In this document: positions 8,454 to 16,968 of the stretch, piece by piece
Numbering within the stretch: position 1 is the stretch's first letter
Layout of the letters: every line of letters starts with the position of its first letter
Origin: JAJFJD01 sp965228425
GTDB taxonomy: Bacteria > Pseudomonadota > Alphaproteobacteria > UBA8366
Length of the DNA: 64,000 nucleotides
NCBI GenBank assembly: GCA_965228425.1
Contig: OZ245815.1
Coordinates: forward strand, 3,038,001 to 3,102,000
Direction: 5' to 3'
The notes under the pieces: model-generated
Told to the model about the DNA's origin: nothing
The model's input: only the letters and a program-made list of their open reading frames with translations
Databases searched by the model: none
Translations under genes and position numbers: made by a program

Positions 8454-10778
8454 ATGCAAAATGGTATCGGGGAGGGTGTTCGCCGGATCGAGGATTTTCG
8501 GCTTCTCACGGGCCGCGGCCGGTTCTCCGACGATCGCAACGTCGACGGGCAACGCTATGCCGCTTTTGTGCGCTCGCCGCACGCCCATGCTGAAATACGC
8601 GGCATAGATTTGCAGGACGCTTTGTCGGCGCCTGGGGTTCGGGAGGCGCTCACCGGCGAAGACTATCTGAATGACGGATTGAACCCGATGCCCGCCGGCG
8701 GCAATCCGAAAGACGTCGAACTCAAGAACCGTGACGGTTCGCCGATCCCGAATACGCCGATCTATCCCATCGTGACCGATAAAGTCCGCCATATCGGTGA
8801 GATCGTTGCCATGGTCGTCGCGGAGTCCTCCGCGCAAGCCGCGGACGCCGCCGAGCGCATTGTCATCGACTATCGGCCACTGCCCGCCGTTACCGAAATC
8901 CTGGCATCGCTCGATGATGATGCCCCGGTGCTGTGGGACGATCTGGGTCATAACCTGTGCGTCGACGACGTGAAAGGCGACGCCGTAGCGGTCGCAAAAG
9001 CCTTCGACGCGGCCGCCCATTCGGTCCGGTTGGAAATCGTGAACAACCGCGTCACGGGTGTTCCGATGGAACCGCGCGCGGCGATCGGCGATTACGACGC
9101 GGAAACCGGACAGGTCCTTCTTCTTGCCGGCAGCCAAGGTGTCAATCGGTTCCAACGCGAATTGGCGCATGTTTTCAATATGGCGCAGCACGACATTCGC
9201 GTCGTATCCGAGGATGTCGGCGGCGGATACGGGACGCGCAATCATTTGTATTCGGAATTCACGCTCGTGGTTTGGGCAGCTCGGCGGCTGGGGCTGCCGG
9301 TAAAATGGACCGCGACGCGCAGCGATTGCTTCCTGAGCGACTATTCCGGCCGTGATTTGGTAACGACGGCCGAGTTGGCGCTCGACGCGGAGGGCAACTT
9401 TCTCGCCGTTCGGACCGAAAACACCGGCAACCTGGGTTCGCACAACGTGTCCTTCGTGCCGATTGCACGAGGTCCGACCGTGACGACGAACTTGTACGAT
9501 ATCCCGCACGCGCATGTGGTCACCCGCGGCGTTTTTACCAACACGGCGCCGGTTACCGCGTATCGGGGTGCGGGACGGCCCGAGGCCGTCTTCGTGATCG
9601 AACGACTGATCGATATCGCCGCCCGGGAGATGGAAATGGATCCTGTGGCGCTGCGCCGGTGCAATCTGATTCCCGATTCCGCGTTGCCCTACACTAATGC
9701 GATGGGCGTGACCTACGATACCGGCAAATTCGGCCGCAGCATGGACCTGGCGCTCGACGACGCCGACTGGGATGGCTATCCGGCGCGCCGGGCAGAGAGC
9801 TTGGATCGTGGCAAGCTGCGGGGCATCGGTATCGCCAATTATATCGAGACGGCCACGGGGTGGCCGGTAGAGCGCGCCGAAATGACGATCCTGCCGGACG
9901 GAATCATCGATCTGATCATCGGCACACAGGCCAGCGGGCAGGGGCACGAGACCAGCTTCGCCCAGCTCGCCGTGGATTTCCTGGGCGTGTCTTTCGATGC
10001 CGTGCGGTTGCGGACCGGCGACACCGCCTTCGTCGCCGAGGGATCCGGCTCCCACTCATCCCGATCGATGCGACTGGCGGGACAATTGTTCCGCCAGACA
10101 TCGGACGAGATCATCGACAAGGGAAAACGGATCGCAGCACACGTGTTGGAGGCTGCGGTGGAAGATATCGGATTCGACGGCGGACGTTTCCAGGTATCGG
10201 GCACGGACCGGTCGCTCTCGCTATTCGATGCCGCGGCGGCCGCCGCAAATGAAATGCCCGGCCTGCCGGAAGACCTGCGGGGTCAATTGGGTGCGGTATC
10301 GGATATCCATGTACCGATGCCCGCATATCCCAATGGATGCCATATTGCGGAGGTGGAGATCGATCCGGATACGGGTACGCTCGAAATTCTGCGGTATACC
10401 GGCGTGGACGACGTGGGCCGTGTGGTCAATCCGTTGTTGGTCGACGGCCAAACCCAAGGTGGATTGGGGCAGGGGATCGGTCAGGCAGTGCTGGAATGCT
10501 GCCGGCACGATTCATCCGGACAGTTGTTGACGGGCTCATTCATGGACTATGCCATGCCGCGGGCCGACGACGTTCCGTATTTTCGGCTATTGCACAATGA
10601 AGTGCCTTCCACCAACAACTTGATGGGGATCAAGGGCGCGGGCGAGGGCGGCACGACCGGCGCGCCGGCGGCGGTCATGAATGCGATCCTGGACGCGCTC
10701 GGCGATTACGGCGTTGCGCATTTGGACATGCCGGCAACCCCGGAATCCATCTGGCGGGCGATCGCGATGGCCCGTTAG
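8454..10778 (+). CDS. Molybdopterin-binding large subunit of the xanthine dehydrogenase/aldehyde oxidase family
   Basis: A 774-residue molybdenum hydroxylase catalytic subunit. The ATG at 8454 is preceded by AAGGA at 6 bases, so the longer in-frame ORF start is rejected. An N-terminal aldehyde-oxidase hammerhead domain (GRGRFSDD, SPHAHAEI, GEIVAMVVAES) is followed by the Moco domain with VGGGYGTRN, the AYRGAGRPEA motif, QGHETSFAQLAVD, and the C-terminal KGAGEGGTTGAP loop bearing the catalytic glutamate. It lacks the CoxL-type AYRCSFR selenium/copper loop, so CO oxidation is unlikely. The usual small [2Fe-2S] and FAD subunits are absent from both sides. It overlaps the convergent PAS gene by four bases. 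Confidence 0.9.
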   Translation: MQNGIGEGVRRIEDFRLLTGRGRFSDDRNVDGQRYAAFVRSPHAHAEIRGIDLQDALSAPGVREALTGEDYLNDGLNPMPAGGNPKDVELKNRDGSPIPNTPIYPIVTDKVRHIGEIVAMVVAESSAQAADAAERIVIDYRPLPAVTEILASLDDDAPVLWDDLGHNLCVDDVKGDAVAVAKAFDAAAHSVRLEIVNNRVTGVPMEPRAAIGDYDAETGQVLLLAGSQGVNRFQRELAHVFNMAQHDIRVVSEDVGGGYGTRNHLYSEFTLVVWAARRLGLPVKWTATRSDCFLSDYSGRDLVTTAELALDAEGNFLAVRTENTGNLGSHNVSFVPIARGPTVTTNLYDIPHAHVVTRGVFTNTAPVTAYRGAGRPEAVFVIERLIDIAAREMEMDPVALRRCNLIPDSALPYTNAMGVTYDTGKFGRSMDLALDDADWDGYPARRAESLDRGKLRGIGIANYIETATGWPVERAEMTILPDGIIDLIIGTQASGQGHETSFAQLAVDFLGVSFDAVRLRTGDTAFVAEGSGSHSSRSMRLAGQLFRQTSDEIIDKGKRIAAHVLEAAVEDIGFDGGRFQVSGTDRSLSLFDAAAAAANEMPGLPEDLRGQLGAVSDIHVPMPAYPNGCHIAEVEIDPDTGTLEILRYTGVDDVGRVVNPLLVDGQTQGGLGQGIGQAVLECCRHDSSGQLLTGSFMDYAMPRADDVPYFRLLHNEVPSTNNLMGIKGAGEGGTTGAPAAVMNAILDALGDYGVAHLDMPATPESIWRAIAMAR

Positions 10779-11269
10779 GCGTGCAGAAAGTGGATGTAGG
10801 ACAGCACCATATCGACCGTTTCGCCGTCCGATGCGAGCGGAAGATTGAGACGTTCGATCTGGATGAATTCCTTACCTTCGGACAGTAGCGGCTTTCCCCG
10901 GCGCCAATTGGGTTGGTGTGACGACAGAACATTCAATAAACCCAGTTGAGTGCCCGACGCGTCGAAGTTTTCGTAGGCATCTTCCAGCCATTGCCCGGTG
11001 TAATCGAAACCGTGAAGGTCGACCAACTTCGTGCCCACAAGCCGGGCGAGAAAGCGGGGCGGACTGCCGTGGACATCAACCAGGCGGATGTTTGCAAGGA
11101 GATTGGGAACGTCGACGGGATCGAAATGCTGGCGCCCGGGCAGGCCGTTGGCGGGATGGATCGAACGCCAATAGGACGCCATCTCGGCTACCATGGGATG
11201 GCAATCCGCGGGGATGTTGCCCGCGTTCTCGGCCGGTTCTTCGTCTTCCTGCTGCGTCAGCTCAGGCAT
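10775..11269 (-). CDS. PAS-domain protein (PAS_5-type)
   Basis: A 164-residue protein. The ATG at 11269 is preceded by AAGGA, so the upstream TTG is ignored. The pattern YWRSIHPANGLPGRQHFDP, then LVDVHGSPPRFLARLVGTKL and VDMVLSYIHFL, is typical of the short single-domain PAS proteins numerous in Rhodospirillales. These may bind a small ligand, but no output domain is present. Its function is unknown. The A+T-rich stretch 11287-11350 probably holds its promoter. Confidence 0.8.
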   Translation of the reverse strand: MPELTQQEDEEPAENAGNIPADCHPMVAEMASYWRSIHPANGLPGRQHFDPVDVPNLLANIRLVDVHGSPPRFLARLVGTKLVDLHGFDYTGQWLEDAYENFDASGTQLGLLNVLSSHQPNWRRGKPLLSEGKEFIQIERLNLPLASDGETVDMVLSYIHFLHA

Positions 11270-11382
11270 CGCCCTACGATCCTTCAATCCTTAAAGAATA
11301 CAGGGCGTAGATTAATAAAAATAGAAAAATTAACGCAACGGTACCCGCTTATGTAGAATCGACGCGGCAAGGCCCCTGATTC

Positions 11383-12258
11383 TTAGTAGGGAACGGATCC
11401 TTCGACCGTGCATCGTTGCATGACCCGGCGCAACGACGTGTCGTAATCGAAGGTGGCCTTATGCTGCACCGCGCAATTGTCCCAAATCAGCAGGTCGCCG
11501 ACGCGCCATTTATGCCGGTACAGGAATGCGGAATTCGTAGCATGGTCGAACAAATCCGCCAGCAACGTGTCGCTCTCCGCCTTGTCCATGCCTACGATTT
11601 CATGGGTGTAACCGTAGCACACATAGAGGCATTTCCGGCCCGTATCGGGATGCGTCCGAACGACCGGATGCAATGCATCCGGTGGATATTTCAGCAGTTC
11701 TTCGTCGCTCAGGACCGGGCGCTTGCCAAATTCACGCGCCTTCTTGTTCCACATGTAGCGATAGCCGTTTGCCGCTTTCAGCCCGTCGAGGCGTTTCTTC
11801 ATATCGTTCGGAAGGGCGTCATAGGCCGCGGCGGCGCCGGCAAACAACGTATCGCCGTAGGTCTCACCGTTCTGAGCCGGCACCTCCAACGCATTCAAGA
11901 GCGTCACCTTGCTTGGTTTCTCCAAATAACAGAGGTCGGAATGCCAGTAGCGGCCGGCATCATGCGATCCCAATGGCTTTCCGTCTTTCATGACATTCGA
12001 GACCCAGAAGACTTCGGGCGACTCATCACTGTTCGCTTCCGCGCGCACGTTGACCTGCAGCGGTCCGAAGCGCCGGGAGAAGGCGGCCAACTGGTCCGGT
12101 GTCAGGGTCTGATCCCGAATTACGATGACCGCGCGATCGTGCAGCGCCTGTTCGATACAGGCAAAGGATTGATCGTCGACCGCCTCCGAGAGGTCCACGC
12201 CGGTGATTGCCGCGCCGATCGGGCCATCGGCGTTCTCGATTTTCATTGCGTCGGACAT
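11383..12258 (-). CDS. TauD/TfdA-family Fe(II)/2-oxoglutarate dioxygenase
   Basis: A 291-residue protein starting at the ATG at 12258, which has GGAGGAAG just upstream. The facial triad is His106 and Asp108 in GRYWHSDLC and His266 in NCAVQHKATF. Arg278 in SLRRVM is a candidate for binding the 2-oxoglutarate carboxylate. The protein shares the N-terminal IGAAITGVDLSEAVDD of taurine and 2,4-D dioxygenases. The family hydroxylates sulfonates, phenoxy acids and other substrates, with loss of CO2 from 2-oxoglutarate. No transporter is adjacent, so the substrate is open. It diverges from the zeta-like GST gene. Confidence 0.9.
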   Translation of the reverse strand: MSDAMKIENADGPIGAAITGVDLSEAVDDQSFACIEQALHDRAVIVIRDQTLTPDQLAAFSRRFGPLQVNVRAEANSDESPEVFWVSNVMKDGKPLGSHDAGRYWHSDLCYLEKPSKVTLLNALEVPAQNGETYGDTLFAGAAAAYDALPNDMKKRLDGLKAANGYRYMWNKKAREFGKRPVLSDEELLKYPPDALHPVVRTHPDTGRKCLYVCYGYTHEIVGMDKAESDTLLADLFDHATNSAFLYRHKWRVGDLLIWDNCAVQHKATFDYDTSLRRVMQRCTVEGSVPY

Positions 12259-12396
12259 GCGCTTCCTCCGATAGAGTTCGATGCGGATAGCGATCTTTCC
12301 GTTAACGCATGGGCCACACGCCAGAGTCAAATTTGTGGACAGGCCTCCGTCCGTGCGACGGTTCTGCAAATAAAAACGACTTCCACGGGGACGGCG

Positions 12397-13047
12397 ATGC
12401 TGCAACTTCACAATTACTGGCGGTCCACATCGAGCTACCGGGCGCGGTTGTTGCTTACGGTCAAGGGGCTGCCCTACGACTATGTGCCGGTGAACATCAA
12501 GGAGCACGAACAACACGGCGAGGCCTACCGGCGGATCAGCCCGAACGGGTTCGTGCCGACCTTGGTGGACGGCGATTTGGTCGTCGGACAGACCGTCAAC
12601 ATCGCGGAATACCTCGACGAGGCCTATCCCGACAACCCGTTATTCCCTCGGGACTCGGCGGGCAAGATCCGCGTGCGCGGGTTCGTCAATTCTTGCATCG
12701 GCGACGTGCAGCCGCGGACGCAAAAACGGGTCAGGGAATATATCGACGAGCGGTTCTCCCGCGACGTCCTGATCGAGTGGTATCAGTTCTGGTCCGCAGA
12801 GGGGCTCTCGATCCTGGAAAACCTCGCGGTCCAAGATCGGCCCGACGGCGCGTTCTTTCATGGCAGCGCGCCCGGCGCGGCAGACTGTTTCCTTGTGGCG
12901 CAGCTTTACAACTGGCGGCGTCGCGATGTCGATCTATCCGCCGCGCCGACATTGTTGGCGATCGAGGAAGCCTGTATCGATTTGCCGGCCTTTGTCGCCG
13001 CCGCGCCGGAAAACCAACCGGATGTCGGAGAGGACGATCGATATTAG
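12397..13047 (+). CDS. maiA: Zeta-class glutathione S-transferase / maleylacetoacetate isomerase-like protein
   Basis: A 216-residue GST. The ATG at 12397, with GGGGA upstream, is chosen because the in-frame sequence before it is merely the complement of the neighbouring dioxygenase gene. The zeta signature appears as RSTSSYRARLLL near the N-terminus, the thioredoxin-fold strands follow, and SPNGFVPTLVDGD provides the cis-Pro. Maleylacetoacetate isomerase converts maleylacetoacetate to fumarylacetoacetate using glutathione in tyrosine breakdown. Two FAH-family proteins elsewhere in this window could act next in such a route, but they are not in the same operon. The symbol is assigned by motif only. 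Confidence 0.75.
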   Translation: MLQLHNYWRSTSSYRARLLLTVKGLPYDYVPVNIKEHEQHGEAYRRISPNGFVPTLVDGDLVVGQTVNIAEYLDEAYPDNPLFPRDSAGKIRVRGFVNSCIGDVQPRTQKRVREYIDERFSRDVLIEWYQFWSAEGLSILENLAVQDRPDGAFFHGSAPGAADCFLVAQLYNWRRRDVDLSAAPTLLAIEEACIDLPAFVAAAPENQPDVGEDDRY

Positions 13048-13140
13048 CTCATGCCGTCGTTCAACAGTCGCGTTAAGGTTGGAACCGCCTAATTTTGGCG
13101 ACATACTTCCGCACAGACACAGGGATTTAAGGAGAGGCCC

Positions 13141-13878
13141 ATGGCGCTGATCGAAAAAGATGTAGTGGTGACCACGAAACACGGTCGCATGCCGTCGTTC
13201 GCGGCCTGTCCGGATGCGGATGGCGCGTTTCCGGCGGTCATTTTGTATATGGACGCTCCCGGGTACCGCGAGGAACTCAAGAACATGGCCCGGCGGATCG
13301 CCAAGCACGGCTATTTCTGCCTTTTGCCTGACATGTACTACCGGCTCGGAACCTGCCGTTTCGATCTGCCGCGACGAAATGACGTGATGTCGGCCGTTAT
13401 CAAGGCCGCGATGAACCATCTGACGAATGCGGATGTGGTGGACGATACCGGCGGCATGCTCGCCTGGATAGACGCCCAGGACAAAGCCAAGCCGGGGCCC
13501 GTGAGCTGTATCGGGCATTGCATGAGCGGACAGTACATAACGACGGTCGCGGCACGCTTCCCGACGCGCTTCGCGTCGGCGGCGTCGGCATATGGCGTCG
13601 GACTCGTCACCGACAAGGAAGACTCGCCGCATCTTCTCCTCGATCAGGTCCAGGGCGAATTGTGTTACGCCTTTGCGGAAACCGATCAATCGGTGCCGGA
13701 CCATGTCATTCCGGATATGCGCGTGGCGTTGGAAAAGGCCGGGACGAAGAATACTCTCGATGTCTATTCTGGCACGGAACACGGGTTTATGTTCTCGGAG
13801 CGGGCATCCTATGCGCCGGTTGCGGCGGAGGAAGCCTGGGCGAAACTGTTCGACCTGTGGGACCGGACCCTTAGGTAA
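13141..13878 (+). CDS. Dienelactone hydrolase family protein
   Basis: A 245-residue alpha/beta hydrolase with the nucleophile motif GHCMSG (Cys127), as in dienelactone hydrolases, rather than the usual Ser. A candidate Asp182 (AETDQSV) and His214 (TEHGFMF) would complete the Cys-Asp-His triad. AAGGAGAG sits ahead of the ATG. Relatives open dienelactones from chloroaromatic degradation or act on other esters. It is followed after 39 bases by a small lipoprotein gene on the same strand, then by a terminator hairpin. Confidence 0.9.
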   Translation: MALIEKDVVVTTKHGRMPSFAACPDADGAFPAVILYMDAPGYREELKNMARRIAKHGYFCLLPDMYYRLGTCRFDLPRRNDVMSAVIKAAMNHLTNADVVDDTGGMLAWIDAQDKAKPGPVSCIGHCMSGQYITTVAARFPTRFASAASAYGVGLVTDKEDSPHLLLDQVQGELCYAFAETDQSVPDHVIPDMRVALEKAGTKNTLDVYSGTEHGFMFSERASYAPVAAEEAWAKLFDLWDRTLR

Positions 13879-13917
13879 ATCCAAACTCGCGATTGCAACA
13901 CGACGGAGCGGACACCA

Positions 13918-14211
13918 ATGACACCAACACGACGCGGTATTGCCGCGGTCTCAATTGCGCTCGGCTTGGCGGCATGTTCGGGCGATCCGGCGGATCGCGG
14001 CCTTGGACCGAGTTGCGCGTCCGGGCTGTCCGCGGCCACAAAGGAATTGAAAGCGGCCAAGGCCGCCGGATTTGGCGAGTCCGTCGAATGGGGCAAGGCG
14101 GCGAGCCTTATCAGCGCCGCGAAGGTGCAGGAGCAGTTCGGCGAATATCAGAATTGCGTCCAAAAGACGCGCGACGCCCGGCGCTTTATTTCCCGTATTC
14201 CCCGCAAATAG
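13918..14211 (+). CDS. Small secreted lipoprotein, function unknown
   Basis: A 97-residue protein with a signal peptide ending in the lipobox LGLAAC (Cys at about residue 20). The mature part is alanine/lysine-rich, with helix-forming segments such as KELKAAKAAG and SLISAAKVQEQFG, and pairs of cysteines. It sits 39 bases after the hydrolase gene. GGAG lies before the ATG. No family assignment is made. Confidence 0.7.
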   Translation: MTPTRRGIAAVSIALGLAACSGDPADRGLGPSCASGLSAATKELKAAKAAGFGESVEWGKAASLISAAKVQEQFGEYQNCVQKTRDARRFISRIPRK

Positions 14212-14215
14212 CGGT

Positions 14216-14233
14216 GCGGGGCCGAAGCCCCGC
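14216..14233 (+). terminator. Hairpin terminator after the small lipoprotein gene
   Basis: A 7-bp perfect stem GCGGGGC/GCCCCGC with loop CGAA is followed by TTCTCCTGCTATT. It lies between the convergent ends of the lipoprotein and NIPSNAP genes and may act on both strands. Confidence 0.6.
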
Positions 14234-14241
14234 TTCTCCTG

Positions 14242-14859
14242 CTATTGCGCGGGCGAGAAGGGCGCTGGCAGCATGATCTTGTTTTCCTGGGCAACCAGAC
14301 GGTCGCCGCTGCCCCCCGGGGGCCAGATGCCATCCGCCTTCGCCTGGGCGCGTACCTCCATCCGCTGATTGAGGCTTTCATACGCCCAAATATGAACGAA
14401 CTTGTTGAGGTCTCCGACTTCGGTATGCATGCCCATGATCAGGGGCGAGAGTGCCCGCCGTCCTTCGATCTTTTCTTTCCAGCCGTCCATCATCGCGGGC
14501 AGTTTGCCTGGCTTGAGCGTATAGCTCCGCATTTCATAGATCGGACCATTGTCGCCGGTCATCAGCTCGGGCGTGAAGGGGCTCGGCGTAAAGATTTCGG
14601 AATTCATCGAAACCAGAAAATCCTTGATCGCCGGCGGCCAATGGGGGCTCTTGCCCGCTTCGGCGCGGATTTTATCCCGCTCCGCCGCATCGGCATAGGG
14701 CCAGACATGGATGATCTGGTTCAGTGGGCCGATCTCCGTGTACCAGAAAGCCGCAAGCTCCGAGAATTCCTTGCGATGCTGGTATCCCTCTTCGAACCGG
14801 TGCAAGACCTCAGGCAGCGAGCCCGGGGTGATCTGATAACTGCGTACTTCGTAAATCAT
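14242..14859 (-). CDS. NIPSNAP-family protein with two domains
   Basis: A 205-residue protein starting at the ATG at 14859, with GGAGGA five bases upstream. Two related halves each have the NIPSNAP core: MIYEVRSYQ...LNQIIHVWPY and IYEMRSYTL...LNKFVHIWAY. The single-domain NIPSNAP gene at 50422 is clearly similar. NIPSNAP proteins form ferredoxin-like dimeric alpha-beta barrels, so a tandem pair could fold as a one-chain dimer. The biochemical function is unknown. Confidence 0.82.
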   Translation of the reverse strand: MIYEVRSYQITPGSLPEVLHRFEEGYQHRKEFSELAAFWYTEIGPLNQIIHVWPYADAAERDKIRAEAGKSPHWPPAIKDFLVSMNSEIFTPSPFTPELMTGDNGPIYEMRSYTLKPGKLPAMMDGWKEKIEGRRALSPLIMGMHTEVGDLNKFVHIWAYESLNQRMEVRAQAKADGIWPPGGSGDRLVAQENKIMLPAPFSPAQ

Positions 14860-15144
14860 AAGTCCTCCACAGTCGGATTGCGTCCTCGCGCGTTCGCGGC
14901 GAACCGTATTGGAAGTAGAGAACCAGCGTATCACGGGTGGTCGCCAAGGAAATGCCTATGTGAATTTTGCCCGCGAATTTAATCGGTAAAGAGAAATAGT
15001 TGTCCGTGCCTGCCGTATTTCGACCGGGTACGGATCGGTCGACCGGCCCGTTCATTCGATGATCAGCCGCAGCGACCGAAGTCCTGGACTCTCGACGGAG
15101 ACGGCGGTAGGGGAAACGGGGCAATTCATTCAAGGGGACTGGCT

Positions 15145-15549
15145 ATGAATGTCAAACGGTACTTCATTGCGGTTATCGTGGTGTTCGTCTTTACCTTCGC
15201 ATACGACTTCGTGGTGCATGGCATCTTATTGGCCGACACCTACAAAAGTCTGGAGAACCTCTGGCGGCCCGAGGCCGAGATGCAGGCATTGATGCCGCTG
15301 ATGGCCATTGCCCAACTCCTGTTGGCCTTGATCTTCACATTCATCTTCACGCGGAATTACGAAGGAAACGGCATCGGCGAGGGGCTGCGCTACGGCTTGT
15401 ATGCCGGGCTGCTGCTGGGTGCGCCGCAAGTCGCAAGTTACGTTTGGATGCCGGTCACGGTCTCGCTGACCGCGACCTGGGTCGGGGCTGTGATTTTCTG
15501 GGGCATTCTTGCCGGGATCATCGTTTCGCTGGTGTACAAAGAGGCGTAG
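15145..15549 (+). CDS. Small four-helix membrane protein, function unknown
   Basis: A 134-residue integral membrane protein. Four hydrophobic segments are visible near residues 7-28, 49-69, 81-97 and 107-131. AAGGGGA precedes the ATG. Short charged loops such as TYKSLENLWRPEAE and TRNYEGNGIGEG link the helices. It resembles DUF1761-type or similar small proteobacterial membrane proteins only in general shape. No assignment is made. Confidence 0.7.
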   Translation: MNVKRYFIAVIVVFVFTFAYDFVVHGILLADTYKSLENLWRPEAEMQALMPLMAIAQLLLALIFTFIFTRNYEGNGIGEGLRYGLYAGLLLGAPQVASYVWMPVTVSLTATWVGAVIFWGILAGIIVSLVYKEA

Positions 15550-15561
15550 ACAGCCAGAACC

Positions 15562-16203
15562 TTAGTCTCGGGTGTTCACCTCGACCGCTGCCCTATAGGT
15601 CGGACGATCGAGCATCGCCGCACGATAATTCTTGAATGACGCCGGCAGGGGCAATCCGTATCGGTGCGCCCAATTCAACACGCTGATCATCAGGATATCG
15701 ACGCCGCTGAAGTCCGCGCCCAGCAGATAAGGGCCGTCACCCAGGCGCATCGCGGCGGCGTTGATCATGCGCTGGAAATATTCCCGGGCGACCTCGCAAG
15801 CCTCCGGCGCATCGCCATAGACTTCCGGCAATCCCTCGTGGCGGCGCAGGACGTAAAGGGCCGTGGCGTCCAATTCCATGCAGATGAAAGACAGCCATTC
15901 CATGTAGCGCGCCCGATCCTCGATGCTCTCCGGGATGAGCCGCCTATCGGCCGTCGAATATCGCTCTGCAAGATACGTTACGATGGCGGCGCTCTCAGTC
16001 AGAATGAGATCGCCGTCTTGCAGTACCGGAATCTTCTTGCGCGGGTTGATCGACAGGAAGGTCAGATCTTCCATGCCCACCGTGCGTGTCCGCAGAGGCA
16101 TCGTGCGGTACTGCAAATCGAGCTCGATCAATGCCCAGTGCGCGCGGATCGTCCGGGACGAACCGATGCCCCATACGACGAGATCGGGTGCTTGATCCGC
16201 CAT
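15562..16203 (-). CDS. Glutathione S-transferase family protein
   Basis: A 213-residue two-domain GST. The N-terminal thioredoxin-like domain has IGSSRTIRAHWAL and the cis-Pro motif KKIPVLQDGD, followed by ESAAIVTYLAERY. An all-helical C-terminal domain follows. The ATG at 16203 starts four bases after the stop codon of the upstream SDR gene, which suggests translational coupling. It is the third gene in a run of dioxygenase, SDR and GST. The substrate is unknown. Confidence 0.86.
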   Translation of the reverse strand: MADQAPDLVVWGIGSSRTIRAHWALIELDLQYRTMPLRTRTVGMEDLTFLSINPRKKIPVLQDGDLILTESAAIVTYLAERYSTADRRLIPESIEDRARYMEWLSFICMELDATALYVLRRHEGLPEVYGDAPEACEVAREYFQRMINAAAMRLGDGPYLLGADFSGVDILMISVLNWAHRYGLPLPASFKNYRAAMLDRPTYRAAVEVNTRD

Positions 16204-16207
16204 GGCG

Positions 16208-16939
16208 CTACCACGGCTCCACGAAGGGGCGGATATCAAGCTCGTGGGTCCAGGCATCGCGTTCTTGCTGGCTCAAGGTCCAATAGGCCTCGGCGATCGA
16301 TGTCAGGTTCATCAAGCTGTCCTCCGGAAACGCCAGCGTTTCGTCGCCCGCGGCTGCGCGGCGGCGCGCGTGGACAACGGGACTGTCGACACCGCCGTCG
16401 ATCACCAGATGCGCGACGTGAATGCCTTTCGGTCCTAATTCGCGGGCCAGGCTTTGCGCCACCGCGCGCAGTCCGAATTTGGCGCTGGCAAAAGCCGCGA
16501 ACCCTGCGCCGCCCCGCAGGCTTGCTGTCGCACCGGTGAAGAGGATCGTTCCCGACCCGCGCGGCACCATCCGACGGGCGGCCTCGCGCCCGGCTAGGAA
16601 TCCGCCGTAGCAGCCGAGCGTCCAGACCTTGCGGAACATGTCCGCCTCGGTCTCCAGGATCGGGAAACGCGCGTTCGCCCCGGCGTTGTAGAGGCATACA
16701 TCGACGGGGCCGAGATCGCGCTCCACGGCGTCAAACAAGTCCATCGTTGCTTGTTCATCCCGGGCATCGACGGAATAGGCTTTCGCGGTACCGCCGCTCG
16801 CCTCGATTTCGCCAAGGAGCGCATTTGACTTGGCCGCGTCCCGCCGCGCAACGGCCACGGCGTAGCCGCCCGCGGCAAATCGCCGGGCGAACGCCGCACC
16901 GATTGCATCACCGGCCCCTATACCAAGGGCAACTGGCAT
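16208..16939 (-). CDS. SDR-family protein with Phe in place of the catalytic Tyr
   Basis: A 243-residue Rossmann-fold protein starting at the ATG at 16939, downstream of AGGGACA. The dinucleotide site is ALGIGAGDAIGAA (4-16) and NAG appears at 85-87. At the catalytic position the sequence reads FASAK (Phe150 to Lys154) instead of YxxxK, so the standard Tyr proton donor is missing. A group of such SDR proteins with GIGAGDxIG is common in proteobacteria. It may act by a different mechanism or be non-catalytic. It lies between a dioxygenase and a GST gene, with short gaps. Confidence 0.85.
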   Translation of the reverse strand: MPVALGIGAGDAIGAAFARRFAAGGYAVAVARRDAAKSNALLGEIEASGGTAKAYSVDARDEQATMDLFDAVERDLGPVDVCLYNAGANARFPILETEADMFRKVWTLGCYGGFLAGREAARRMVPRGSGTILFTGATASLRGGAGFAAFASAKFGLRAVAQSLARELGPKGIHVAHLVIDGGVDSPVVHARRRAAAGDETLAFPEDSLMNLTSIAEAYWTLSQQERDAWTHELDIRPFVEPW

Positions 16940-16968
16940 TGTCCCTGTTTCCGTCACGGCGCCGGCGC

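Noticed and set aside
8253..10055. Long minus-strand open frame opposite the molybdenum hydroxylase gene
   Set aside because: It mirrors a strong gene in G+C-rich DNA, has low-complexity Arg/Gly-rich content and no family motif.
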